This document shows, piece by piece, positions 1 to 7,582 of a stretch of DNA of 64,000 nt; positions within the stretch are counted from its first letter, which is position 1; every line of letters begins with the position of its first letter. A program made the position numbers and the translations under genes. Source of the stretch: Thalassotalea marina (GTDB lineage: Bacteria; Pseudomonadota; Gammaproteobacteria; Enterobacterales; Alteromonadaceae); NCBI RefSeq assembly GCF_014656435.1, contig NZ_BNCK01000002.1, forward strand, positions 1 through 64,000. The letters are read 5' to 3'. The notes beneath the pieces are model-generated. The model saw only the letters and a program-made list of their open reading frames with translations. It made no database searches and had not been told where the DNA came from.

Positions 1-102
1 CCCTAAAGGGTCGTTGGAGACTACGACGTTGATAGGTCAGGTGTGTAAGGGTTGTGAGGCCTTGAGCTAACTGATACTAATTGCCCGTGAGGCTTAACCA
101 TA
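1..102 (+). rRNA. rrl: 23S ribosomal RNA, 3' end (partial)
   Basis: The first ~100 bases match the conserved 3' end of bacterial 23S rRNA, ending in the helix that closes with GTGAGGCTTAACC. The gene starts upstream of the window. The end is placed by analogy with E. coli 23S, which ends a base or two after GGCTTAACC. A ~94-bp spacer with no recognised feature follows before the first 5S-like copy. Confidence 0.95.
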
Positions 103-196
103 CAACACCTAAGTTGTTTGAGTTTGATAGAAACACGTACACAAGATTTGAATTAGAAGACGATATAGAAAAGCTTTCCATTTTGTAACCAGTTTA

Positions 197-255
197 TGCT
201 TAGCGACAATAGCGTTGTAGAAAGTTCCCATGTGAGAGTAGGACATCGCTAAGCT
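197..255 (+). pseudogene. 5S rRNA-like copy A, internally deleted
   Basis: This stands where the 5S gene of the operon should be. The first ~25 bases (TGCTTAGCGACAATAGCG...) look like a 5S 5' arm and the last ~33 (CCCATGTGAGAGTAGGACAT...) like the 3' arm. The middle ~57 bases of a normal ~115-120 nt 5S are missing. The terminal stem is still perfectly paired: GCTTAGCGA at 198-206 with TCGCTAAGC at 246-254. It cannot fold as normal 5S because loops B and C and helix III are gone. It is either a pseudogene or a ~60-nt RNA of unknown role. Confidence 0.75.
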
Positions 256-268
256 TTTATTCCCAAAA

Positions 269-298
269 AAGCCCGATACTAAAGTATCGGGCTTTTTA
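269..298 (+). terminator. Rho-independent terminator after 5S-like copy A
   Basis: GCCCGATACT (271-280) pairs with AGTATCGGGC (283-292) around a two-base loop, followed by TTTTT. This is a strong intrinsic terminator, probably the original end of the rRNA operon. Confidence 0.9.
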
Positions 299-358
299 CT
301 CTGCGAATGATTAGTTAATTAATTTAGTTTATTAATCATTAACAGATTTACAAGTTTT

Positions 359-417
359 CGCTTGGTAACCATAGCGTTGTAGAAAGTTCCCATGTGAGAG
401 TAGGACATTACCAAGCA
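359..417 (+). pseudogene. 5S rRNA-like copy B, same internal deletion as copy A
   Basis: It shares the core of copy A, including the same deletion junction (GCGTTGTAGAAAGTTCCC), so one was duplicated from the other after the deletion. Its terminal stem differs in sequence but is again perfectly paired: GCTTGGTA (360-367) with TACCAAGC (409-416). Both sides of the stem changed together relative to copy A. Confidence 0.72.
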
Positions 418-425
418 CCTTATTA

Positions 426-456
426 AGGCTCCAGTCATTTGACTAGAGCCTTTTTC
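426..456 (+). terminator. Terminator hairpin, repeat unit 1
   Basis: GGCTCCAGTCA and TGACTAGAGCC form a stem with one mismatch, followed by TTTTT. The same hairpin recurs near 595, 763 and 932, where the stem is near-perfect, so each 5S-like copy is followed by its own terminator. Confidence 0.8.
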
Positions 457-470
457 GTATATGAAGACTG

Positions 471-585
471 ATACTTGATCCCATGCGTTTTTATACAAAT
501 AAGCTGAAGTGAAGTTCGATAACGCCGATGGTAGTGTGGCTTAAATTGAAGTAACGCCCATGTGAGAGTAGGACATTACCAAGCA
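471..585 (+). pseudogene. 5S rRNA-like copy C, 5' arm lost
   Basis: TTGATCCCATGCG, then GAAGTGAAGTTCGATAACGCCGATGGTAGTGTGG, then GCCCATGTGAGAGTAGGACAT match successive blocks of 5S rRNA, with unrelated bases between them. The 5' arm has been replaced by the unit's terminator tail, so the terminal stem cannot form. A non-functional relic. Confidence 0.7.
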
Positions 586-639
586 CTTTATTAAGGCTCC
601 AGTCATTTGACTGGAGCTTTTTTCGTATATGAAGACTGA

Positions 640-753
640 TACTTGTTTCCATGAGTATTTACACAAATAAGCTGAAGTAAAGTTCGATAACGTCGATGGT
701 AGCGTGGCTTATATTGAAGTAACGCCCATGTGAGAGTAGGACAATACCAAGCT
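640..753 (+). pseudogene. 5S rRNA-like copy D, decayed
   Basis: It has the same layout as copy C with further changes (TTGTTTCCATGAG in place of the TTGATCCCATGCG block, ACAATACC in place of ACATTACC). It sits between the second and third terminator hairpins. Confidence 0.65.
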
Positions 754-807
754 CCTTATTAAGGCTCCAGTCATTTGACTGGAGCCTTTTTTCGTATATG
801 AAGACTG

Positions 808-922
808 AAACCTGATCCCATGCGTTTTTATTCAAACAAGCTGAAGTAAAATTCAATAACGCTGATGGTCGTGTGGCTTATATTGAAGTAACGCCCATAT
901 GAGAGCAGGACATTACCAAGCA
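808..922 (+). pseudogene. 5S rRNA-like copy E, decayed
   Basis: It keeps CCTGATCCCATGCG, the best match of the array to that 5S block, but has drifted elsewhere (GCCCATATGAGAGCAGGACAT). Flanked by hairpins at ~763 and ~932. Confidence 0.65.
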
Positions 923-971
923 CCTTATTAAGGCTCCAGTCATTTGACTGGGGCTTTTTTCGTATATGGGC

Positions 972-1084
972 TATCTGATCCCATGCGTTTTTACACAAAT
1001 AAGCTAAAGTGACGTTCAATAACTTCGATGGTCGTGTGGCTTATATTGATGTAACGCCCATATGAGAATAGGACATTACCAAGT
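972..1084 (+). pseudogene. 5S rRNA-like copy F, most decayed
   Basis: The last unit of the array has CTGATCCCATGCG and GCCCATATGAGAATAGGACATTACCAAG. Its closing hairpin (~1095-1118) no longer pairs well. epmA starts 80 bp further on. Confidence 0.6.
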
Positions 1085-1163
1085 AGTTAATTAAGCCTTC
1101 TCTCTAGCGACTGGAGCTTTTTTGTTTTACATTATGAGTATCACCTAGCGGTTCATCAATTTT

Positions 1164-2123
1164 ATGTGGCAAGCAAATTTATCTTGGGAAGATGCCAAAA
1201 AAAGAGCTGAAATAATTGCGACTATTCGTCAATTTTTCACCACGAGAGAAGTCATTGAGGTAGAAACGCCTTTGTTGTCCCATGGCACAGTTACAGACGT
1301 ACATTTAGACGCTTTTTCTACAAAGGCTTATCCAGCAATTGACAATAAGTTAATGTATTTGCAGACTTCGCCTGAGTTTGCGATGAAAAGGTTATTGGCA
1401 TCGGGCTTTCAATCTATCTACCAAATATGTAAAGCTTTTCGTTATGAAGATTCTGGTCGATTTCATAATGCTGAATTTACCATGCTTGAGTGGTATAGGC
1501 TTGGTTTTGATCATTATGCTTTAATGGATGAAGTAGATGAGCTGTTGCAATACGTATTGGCATGCGAACCATCGGATAAATTTACTTATCAGCAACTTTT
1601 TCAAACTTACTTAAATATAGATCCGTTAAATACCGACCTTAATGAGTTAAAAGCATGCCTTGCAGCTAATGATATTTTGGGGGATTGGATTACTGCGGAA
1701 AAAGATCTAGACGTTTTACTACAAGTCCTCTTTAGCGAAGTTATTGAAAGACAAATTGGCAAAGAAAGGCCTGTGATGGTTTACCATTACCCTAGTTCAC
1801 AAGCAGCTTTAGCTAAGATTTCTAAAGAAGATAATAGAGTCGCGGAAAGGTTTGAATGTTATTTCCATGGTATTGAATTAGCTAATGGTTTTCACGAATT
1901 AGTTAATGCCAGTGAACAAGCTGAAAGGTTTAAACAGGATAATCTCAAACGTAAAGCAATAGGTAAACCTGAAATGCCTATAGATGATAATTTCTTACAA
2001 GCATTGGAGGTAGGACTACCGAAATGTGCAGGTGTTGCTTTGGGCGTTGATCGATTGTTGATGATTGCATTAAAGAAAACAAGTATAGAAAAAGTCTTAA
2101 CATTCACTACAGAAAATGCGTAA
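1164..2123 (+). CDS. epmA: Elongation factor P--(R)-beta-lysine ligase
   Basis: A class-II lysyl-tRNA-synthetase paralogue without the anticodon-binding domain. In this family the enzyme attaches (R)-beta-lysine to a conserved lysine of EF-P, which helps ribosomes through polyproline stretches. The 319-aa length is typical of EpmA. Visible signatures are motif 2 (FRYEDSGRFHNAEFTMLEWY, residues ~92-111) and motif 3 (GVALGVDRLL, ~290-299). The ATG at 1164 gives a normal N-terminus. It stands alone after the 5S array, and no epmB or efp is in the window. Confidence 0.95.
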   Translation: MWQANLSWEDAKKRAEIIATIRQFFTTREVIEVETPLLSHGTVTDVHLDAFSTKAYPAIDNKLMYLQTSPEFAMKRLLASGFQSIYQICKAFRYEDSGRFHNAEFTMLEWYRLGFDHYALMDEVDELLQYVLACEPSDKFTYQQLFQTYLNIDPLNTDLNELKACLAANDILGDWITAEKDLDVLLQVLFSEVIERQIGKERPVMVYHYPSSQAALAKISKEDNRVAERFECYFHGIELANGFHELVNASEQAERFKQDNLKRKAIGKPEMPIDDNFLQALEVGLPKCAGVALGVDRLLMIALKKTSIEKVLTFTTENA

Positions 2124-2152
2124 TCTTGTAGTTGAACGTAATAATTTTTACA

Positions 2153-2199
2153 TTCAACGCAAAAATATTGTTTTGTTATAATATCGCATGTGTGATATT
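2153..2199 (+). promoter_or_regulatory. Promoter of the MerC-like gene with an overlapping Zur-like operator
   Basis: TTCAAC (2153-2158), an 18-bp spacer and TATAAT (2177-2182) form a sigma-70 promoter. Overlapping its -10 is TGTTATAATATCGCA (2174-2188), which matches 13 of 15 bases of the usual gammaproteobacterial Zur-box core TGTTATANTATAACA. A second dyad, AATATCGCA/TGTGATATT (2180-2199), overlaps it. The promoter is fairly clear; control by Zur is inferred. Confidence 0.5.
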
Positions 2200-2236
2200 A
2201 TTCGCGCCTTGATAAAATTAACTCTAAAGGTAGCTC

Positions 2237-2620
2237 GTGTTTTTAGATAGGCTTGGTATTACAGCAACGTCTTTGTGTGCACTGCATTGCATACTTTTAC
2301 CTGTAATTTTGCCTGCGTTACCATTGTTAGGGTTAACTTTCCTTGCTGATCATTTTTGGGAGCATGTGTTTCTTCTAATTACTGGTATCCTTGGCTCTAT
2401 AGCTATGTTGTCAGGTTTTAAGCGATATCATAAAAAGCTTTACCCGTTTTACTTACTTATGTTGGGTATTGGTGTTTATTGGATCAAACATGATTTTAGT
2501 GAACAAGCGGAACCATTTTTTATCATAATTGGCGCAACCTTGATCGTCGCTGCTCATATTATCAATATTAAGTTATGCGATAGTTGTAAGCAGTGCAGCA
2601 GCCACGGTTGTAGCGATTAA
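2237..2620 (+). CDS. MerC-domain small membrane protein
   Basis: A 127-aa protein with about four hydrophobic helices and the MerC-type start DRLGITATSLCALHCILLPV. The C-x2-H-C arrangement in helix 1 matches the metal-cysteine pair of mercury transporter MerC. The tail is Cys/His-rich (CDSCKQCSSHGC), which also suggests metal binding. The start is GTG at 2237 behind TAAAGG. Chromosomal MerC-domain proteins away from mer operons are not necessarily mercury proteins; the Zur-like promoter site points to zinc. There is no merR, merT or merA nearby. Confidence 0.75.
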   Translation: MFLDRLGITATSLCALHCILLPVILPALPLLGLTFLADHFWEHVFLLITGILGSIAMLSGFKRYHKKLYPFYLLMLGIGVYWIKHDFSEQAEPFFIIIGATLIVAAHIINIKLCDSCKQCSSHGCSD

Positions 2621-2667
2621 CAAATAGCAATTGTGTGGCTTTATTATATAAGCCATACAATTACCTT

Positions 2668-4068
2668 TTACATTCCCAGTTCTTTCATTTTACGTGTTAA
2701 CGTATTTCTACCCCAACCTAATTTTTTTGCTGCTTCTTGTTTGTGTCCCTGTGTACTATTAAGAGCACATTGAATCATTATTTTTTCGAACTCTGGTTGT
2801 ACAGTGTTTAGCAGGGCGCTTTCTCCACTATTAAGTTTTGCCATCGCCCATTGTTGCAATTGTGTTTGCCAACTTTGTGTCGTTTGTTCACTGTGGAAGT
2901 TATTTTTTGAGACTTCTTCTGGTAAGTCTTCTAAATGAATTTCCTGACCACTTGCCATAACGGTAAGATAACGACATATATTCTCTAACTGTCTCACGTT
3001 GCCAGGCCAGTCATATTGGCACAAGTGTGCCAGAGTCTTATTGTCCAAAATTTTACTTTCAACACTTAGCTCTTTAGCTGCGTTTTTAAGGAAGTGTTGG
3101 CAAAGCTGAGCGATATCTTCTTTTCGCTCTCGTAAACTAGGAATGTGGATACGAATAACGTTCAGACGATGAAATAGGTCTTCTCTAAATTGACCCGCCT
3201 TTACCTTGTCGACTAAGTTTTGATGTGTTGCCGCTAAAATTCGTACATCAACCTTAATTGGAGAGTGGCCGCCAACACGATAAAACTGACCATCGGCAAG
3301 TACTCTTAATAACCTAGTTTGAATATCAAGAGGCATATCACCAATTTCATCTAAAAATAATGTTCCGTTATGTGCTTGTTCGAACCTTCCTTGTCTTACC
3401 GTAGTAGCCCCTGTAAATGCTCCCTTTTCGTGACCAAACAATTCAGACTCAATTAAATCTTTGGGAATAGCTGCCATGTTTAATGGGATAAAGGGTTGTT
3501 TTGATCTGGGGCTATGCATATGTAGAGCATGAGCAACAAGCTCTTTACCAGTCCCAGACTCACCATTAATTAAAACACTAATGCTTGAGCGAGATAACCT
3601 GCCTATTGCTCTAAAAACTTCCTGCATTGCAGGTGCTTCACCTATGATTCCTACTGATGCGATGTTGGAGGATTCTTGTTTTGTTTTTGCTTTATTTTCG
3701 TAAGCTTGAGTTAGTGCTCGTTTGGTTAGTGATAATGCGTCATCTATATCAAATGGCTTAGGAAGATATTCAAAAGCACCGCCTTGATAAGCATTAACTG
3801 CACTATCTAGATCAGAATGTGCAGTCATGATGATAACCGGGATGTTGGGGTGATGTTCATTAATGTCTTTGAGCAATGTCATACCATCAATGTTTGGCAT
3901 GCGAATATCAGAAATTATTACGTCAGGCTGAGCACTATCGAGTGCAATCAATAAATCATTCGCATTGTCAAATGTTGCACAACTTACGTTAGCACCGGAG
4001 AATGCTTTTTCTAATACCCAGCGGATCGAACTGTCGTCGTCAACAACCCATACTTGTTCAGCGATCAT
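2668..4068 (-). CDS. ntrC: Nitrogen regulation response regulator NtrC
   Basis: A sigma-54 activator of 466 aa that switches on glnA and other nitrogen genes when phosphorylated by NtrB. Receiver domain: acidic DD at 10-11 and phospho-acceptor Asp54 (IISDIRMP). AAA+ domain: Walker A GESGTGKE (169-176), the sigma-54 contact loop GAFTGA (216-221) and Walker B LFLDEIGDM (~237). A Fis-type helix-turn-helix ends the protein. Its start overlaps the ntrB stop by four bases, so the two are translationally coupled, and two NtrC-type sites lie upstream of glnA. Confidence 0.98.
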   Translation of the reverse strand: MIAEQVWVVDDDSSIRWVLEKAFSGANVSCATFDNANDLLIALDSAQPDVIISDIRMPNIDGMTLLKDINEHHPNIPVIIMTAHSDLDSAVNAYQGGAFEYLPKPFDIDDALSLTKRALTQAYENKAKTKQESSNIASVGIIGEAPAMQEVFRAIGRLSRSSISVLINGESGTGKELVAHALHMHSPRSKQPFIPLNMAAIPKDLIESELFGHEKGAFTGATTVRQGRFEQAHNGTLFLDEIGDMPLDIQTRLLRVLADGQFYRVGGHSPIKVDVRILAATHQNLVDKVKAGQFREDLFHRLNVIRIHIPSLRERKEDIAQLCQHFLKNAAKELSVESKILDNKTLAHLCQYDWPGNVRQLENICRYLTVMASGQEIHLEDLPEEVSKNNFHSEQTTQSWQTQLQQWAMAKLNSGESALLNTVQPEFEKIMIQCALNSTQGHKQEAAKKLGWGRNTLTRKMKELGM

Positions 4069-5153
4069 AATGTTATCTCTTCTGAAATAGGAAGAAGCAA
4101 GCTAAATTCAGTGTGTCCAGGGCGACTTACACAATATAGCTTTCCTTTATGTTGATTTATCAATGTTTGTGAAATTGATAAGCCCAGCCCAGTGCCGTTA
4201 TCACGACCCGAAACCATAGGGTAAAACAAAGTATCTTGAATTTTGTCTGGAATTCCTGGACCGTTATCGATAATACTGATCCGTGCACATAGTTTTATTC
4301 TTTTTCCATTGATTGTTTTGTTAATTGCAGCTCGGGTTTTTATACGTATAACGCCATTGCCGCCTAACACCTGAATAGCATTATTTACAATATTCAGAAT
4401 TGCTTGCTGTATTTTGTCTTCGTCAAACGAAAACTCAGGTAAAGAGGGGTCGTAATCTTTTAAAATAGTGACATGCTCAGGTAAATTGAAACTTACTAAT
4501 TGAGCAACCTTTTCAAGCACAACGTGAATGTTGTTGTAAACCATTTTGGGAAGTTGATTTGGACCAAGCAATCTATCAACTAAGTTAGTTAATCTGTCTG
4601 CTTGTTCTATTATCATGTTGGTATATTCTTGTTGATCAACCGTTAATTCTTTCGTTAACAGTTGGGCCGCACCACGCAGACCACCTAGAGGGTTTTTTAT
4701 TTCGTGAGCTAAACCCCTGATCAAATCGCGGGCAGACTCCCATTGTTGGTGCTGAAAAGCTTCTTCGCTGATTTGTTTTTGTTGGTCTATCTGTTTGAAC
4801 TCCAACAAAATATGAGGTTGCATATCTAGTTCGATGGATGATGCAGTTAGCTCTACAGTGATGGTGCGTTTATCTAAACGCTCTAACACCACGTCACTGT
4901 CGCTAAACTCCTGTCCTGAGGTAAGGAGTTGTTTTAATCTCTGTTCACTAATTGGGCTATTAAACAAAGCGGTTTCAAGGCGTTGGTTTTTTAATTTGTT
5001 GAAGCTTTTGATCAAAAGAGCTTCTGCTGCAGGGTTAACATATTGAATAGCTAACTGGCTGTTTAAAACAATAACCGCAGTCACCATGTGATTGGGTAGG
5101 TTTTGCTGATAATAAAGCTTATCCGGCCGATGATCAGTAGACGAGTTAAGCAT
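4065..5153 (-). CDS. glnL: Nitrogen regulation sensor kinase NtrB
   Basis: The soluble histidine kinase/phosphatase partner of NtrC, controlled by PII in this family. 362 aa: an N-terminal PAS domain (~20-120), the H-box AHEIKNPLGGLRG with His150, and an ATPase domain with the N box (NIVNNAIQVL), DNGPGIP and GTGLGLS. No membrane segments. It lies in the conserved order glnA-(DUF4124)-ntrB-ntrC and overlaps ntrC by four bases. Confidence 0.97.
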   Translation of the reverse strand: MLNSSTDHRPDKLYYQQNLPNHMVTAVIVLNSQLAIQYVNPAAEALLIKSFNKLKNQRLETALFNSPISEQRLKQLLTSGQEFSDSDVVLERLDKRTITVELTASSIELDMQPHILLEFKQIDQQKQISEEAFQHQQWESARDLIRGLAHEIKNPLGGLRGAAQLLTKELTVDQQEYTNMIIEQADRLTNLVDRLLGPNQLPKMVYNNIHVVLEKVAQLVSFNLPEHVTILKDYDPSLPEFSFDEDKIQQAILNIVNNAIQVLGGNGVIRIKTRAAINKTINGKRIKLCARISIIDNGPGIPDKIQDTLFYPMVSGRDNGTGLGLSISQTLINQHKGKLYCVSRPGHTEFSLLLPISEEITL

Positions 5154-5231
5154 AAGACCTCTTATGCACTAAAATGGTGCGTTATGGTTTTAGTGTAAAG
5201 TTAATCACCCTAAATTGCACTTTTTTATCGT

Positions 5232-5762
5232 TTAATTTACCTTGATTGACGAGGTTCTGTGCATGTAAAAGGTAACTGGAGAAGATGATGCAATTACCTT
5301 GCCTTTGTTATCTTGTAGTTCGAATTTAAGTGTATGTTCGCCTCTGTCTACGTTACTAAGTCTAAATAGCGCGTAGTTTTGCGGTGAACCATAAGGGGAG
5401 TTATCTAAAAGTAGCTGTATTTTGTGGCCTTGTTTGAATAAAGGCTTTATTCGTCCTTGCACCAAAACAGAGCCGGTATTGTCTCTGATGGTTTGACTAT
5501 TTTTAGGTTGGGTTATTTCAACTTCAAATTTGTCTTCAATGACCTTGGGTTTGATATCCAATATTGAGGTATCGATATTAGAAGAGATGATGTTTTTTTC
5601 TTTTACTTCTACAACTTCAGCGCCTGGACGTGGCGTGTCGGAATATACAACCTTGCCTTTTTCATCAACCCACACATAAACCTTTGTCGACGCAGAAAAG
5701 ACTTTACCACACAGAGCAAAACTGACAAATAATACTACCGTAACGATGAGTTTATTAGACAA
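5232..5762 (-). CDS. DUF4124-domain exported protein
   Basis: 176 aa with an N-terminal signal peptide (hydrophobic VTVVLFVSFALCG, cleavage near FSAS). A DUF4124 segment follows at once, with the typical VYVWVDEKGKVVYSDTPRPG. The C-terminal half looks like a small beta domain (ITQPKNSQTIRDNTGSVLVQGRI...). The start is TTG at 5762 behind GGAG. Genes of this kind often lie between glnA and ntrB in Alteromonadales; the function is unknown and a direct nitrogen role is unproven. Confidence 0.85.
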   Translation of the reverse strand: MSNKLIVTVVLFVSFALCGKVFSASTKVYVWVDEKGKVVYSDTPRPGAEVVEVKEKNIISSNIDTSILDIKPKVIEDKFEVEITQPKNSQTIRDNTGSVLVQGRIKPLFKQGHKIQLLLDNSPYGSPQNYALFRLSNVDRGEHTLKFELQDNKGKVIASSSPVTFYMHRTSSIKVN

Positions 5763-5823
5763 CGCGCTCTCCTTTTTGGGGCTGATATATAGTAATTTAT
5801 ATAAATTACTAAAATTTAGCCAC

Positions 5824-5853
5824 TAAAAAAGCCCACCGAAGTGAGCTTTTTCT
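5824..5853 (-). terminator. Terminator of glnA
   Basis: On the minus strand GCTCAC-TTCG-GTGGGC is followed by a run of T, just past the glnA stop. It separates glnA from the DUF4124-ntrBC genes, although read-through is likely in this family of operons. Confidence 0.8.
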
Positions 5854-5874
5854 TTTATTATGTTTATAGCTACA

Positions 5875-7281
5875 TTATAAGCTGTAGTACATTTCAAACT
5901 CTACTGGGTGAGTTGTCATGTTAAGTTTTTCAACTTCCTGACGTTTAATCGCAATATATGCATCGATCATATCGTCATCCATAACACCACCTGCAGTTAA
6001 GAACTCTCTATCAGCGTCTAAAGAGTCTAAAGCTTCGCCTAAAGAAGAGGCTACTTGAGGAATTGCAGCAGCTTCTTCTGCTGGTAAGTCATATAGATCT
6101 TTATCCATTGCATCACCAGGGTGGATTTTGTTTTTGATACCATCTAAGCCAGCCATTAACATTGCAGAGAATGCTAAGTATGGGTTAGCTGTTGGATCAG
6201 GGAAACGTACTTCAATACGACGCGCTTTAGCTGAAGGAACTAAAGGAATACGGATTGAAGCAGAACGGTTACGCGCTGAATAAGCTAACATTACCGGTGC
6301 TTCGAAACCTGGGACTAAACGCTTGTACGAGTTAGTTGAAGCGTTAGTAAATGCATTTAATGCTTTAGCGTGCTTGATGATACCGCCGATGTAGTAAAGT
6401 GCGATATCTGACAACCCGCCGTATTTATCACCAGCAAATAAGTTTACGCCATCTTTAGCTAAAGATTGGTGACAGTGCATACCTGAACCATTATCACCCA
6501 CTAAAGGCTTAGGCATAAAGGTTGCTGTTTTGCCATAAGCATGAGCAACATTTTGAACTACATACTTGTAGATTTGTACTTCGTCAGCTTTTAAAACCAT
6601 AGTATTGAAGCGACAAGCGATTTCGTTTTGACCAGCTGTAGCAACTTCATGGTGATGAGCTTCAACAACTAGGCCCATTTCTTCCATAACTAAACACATT
6701 GCAGAACGAAGATCTTGTGAAGAATCTACTGGAGCTACTGGGAAGTAACCACCTTTAACACCAGGGCGGTGACCGTGGTTGCCGTCTTCATAGTGAGTTG
6801 CACCATTCCAAGAAGCTTCTTTGTCGTCAATTTTGTACATTGAACCAGAAATATCAGTGTGGAACTTGATGTCATCAAATACGAAGAATTCTGGCTCAGG
6901 GCCGAACAATACTGTATCTGCAATACCCGTTGAGCGCATATACTCTTCAGCACGTTTTGCAACTGAACGAGGATCGCGACTATAGCCTTGTAACGTAGTT
7001 GGTTCGATAATGTCACAACGAATATTTAAAGTAACTTCTTCTGTGAAAGGATCTAAAACAGCACTTGCTGCATCAGGCATCAATACCATGTCTGATTCAT
7101 TAATGCCTTTCCAGCCAGCAATAGAAGAACCATCAAACATTTTGCCTTCTTCAAAAAAGTCTTCATCAATTTGGTGATGAGGCAATGAAACGTGCTGCTC
7201 TTTACCTTTTGTATCAGTAAAGCGTAAATCAACGAACTTAACGTCGTTTTCTTTGATCAAATCTAAAACGGCTTGTGACAT
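5875..7281 (-). CDS. glnA: Glutamine synthetase, type I
   Basis: Makes glutamine from glutamate, ammonia and ATP, the main entry of ammonium. 468 aa, the standard GSI-beta length. Signatures: beta-Grasp [11 protein letters not shown]-loop [16 protein letters not shown], and the adenylylation loop KDLYDLP, in which the tyrosine falls at residue 397, the position modified in E. coli. Activity is therefore probably tuned by adenylylation as well as transcription. The upstream region has a sigma-54 promoter and two NtrC sites. Confidence 0.99.
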   Translation of the reverse strand: MSQAVLDLIKENDVKFVDLRFTDTKGKEQHVSLPHHQIDEDFFEEGKMFDGSSIAGWKGINESDMVLMPDAASAVLDPFTEEVTLNIRCDIIEPTTLQGYSRDPRSVAKRAEEYMRSTGIADTVLFGPEPEFFVFDDIKFHTDISGSMYKIDDKEASWNGATHYEDGNHGHRPGVKGGYFPVAPVDSSQDLRSAMCLVMEEMGLVVEAHHHEVATAGQNEIACRFNTMVLKADEVQIYKYVVQNVAHAYGKTATFMPKPLVGDNGSGMHCHQSLAKDGVNLFAGDKYGGLSDIALYYIGGIIKHAKALNAFTNASTNSYKRLVPGFEAPVMLAYSARNRSASIRIPLVPSAKARRIEVRFPDPTANPYLAFSAMLMAGLDGIKNKIHPGDAMDKDLYDLPAEEAAAIPQVASSLGEALDSLDADREFLTAGGVMDDDMIDAYIAIKRQEVEKLNMTTHPVEFEMYYSL

Positions 7282-7351
7282 TGAGTGTCTCCAGTGAAGT
7301 TATCTAATATTTAAAAATGCAACATCGCATCATTTAGTTGTAATGCTATTA

Positions 7352-7366
7352 GCTAAAACTGTGCCA
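7352..7366 (-). promoter_or_regulatory. Sigma-54 promoter of glnA
   Basis: The minus strand reads TGGCAC-AGTTT-TAGC, matching TGGCAC-N5-TTGC at 9 of 10 fixed positions with GG and GC correctly spaced. It lies ~70 bp before the glnA start, giving a predicted transcription start near 7340. Confidence 0.85.
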
Positions 7367-7417
7367 AAGATAAAGTTCTTATTTATCAGTGGTATATGGT
7401 GTTCTGGTTTTAGCGGT

Positions 7418-7434
7418 TGCACTAATGTGGTGCG
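7418..7434. promoter_or_regulatory. NtrC-binding site, proximal
   Basis: TGCACTAATGTGGTGCG is a near-perfect NtrC dyad (GCAC-N7-GTGC). It is centred ~85 bp upstream of the predicted sigma-54 start, as expected for an enhancer. Confidence 0.85.
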
Positions 7435-7439
7435 TAGGC

Positions 7440-7456
7440 CGCATCGCATTGGTGCA
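7440..7456. promoter_or_regulatory. NtrC-binding site, distal
   Basis: CGCATCGCATTGGTGCA is a second, weaker dyad (TGCACCA on the other strand). Its centre is 22 bp, about two helical turns, from the first, as in paired NtrC enhancers. Confidence 0.75.
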
Positions 7457-7582
7457 AGGCAAGTGTAGTTGAGGGAATTGTAATTTACTAGTGCAAAAAA
7501 TTTAATCAGGATTATCTTTTAATTGTGTGCTTTAGTCCTGTAAAATACGCGGCCTATCATTTAGCCCTATGAGCATAAACTT

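Larger units (their letters stand above)
425..1115 (+). repeat. Tandem array (~168-bp units) of decayed 5S copies and terminator hairpins
   Basis: The hairpin beginning AAGGCTCCAGTCA recurs with its GG at 427, 595, 763 and 932, and in degraded form at ~1095, giving steps of 168, 168, 169 and 163 bp. Each unit is hairpin, T-run, TCGTATATGAAGACTG, a degenerate 5S body, then ACATTACCAAGC. Similarity between units falls towards the right end, as expected for duplication followed by drift. Minus-strand reading frames across the units give repetitive peptides and are by-products of the repeats. Confidence 0.85.

Noticed and set aside
659-1019. Two minus-strand ORFs of ~65 aa with similar peptides
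   Set aside because: They arise from the repeated 5S-like units read backwards. There is no ribosome-binding site, and similarity follows the DNA repeat.
425-1115. CRISPR-like array
   Set aside because: The ~168-bp periodic units are far too long, contain 5S rRNA-like sequence and terminators, and lack unique spacers or cas genes.
2237-2620. Mercury-resistance locus
   Set aside because: Only a MerC-type protein is present, without merR, merT, merP or merA.
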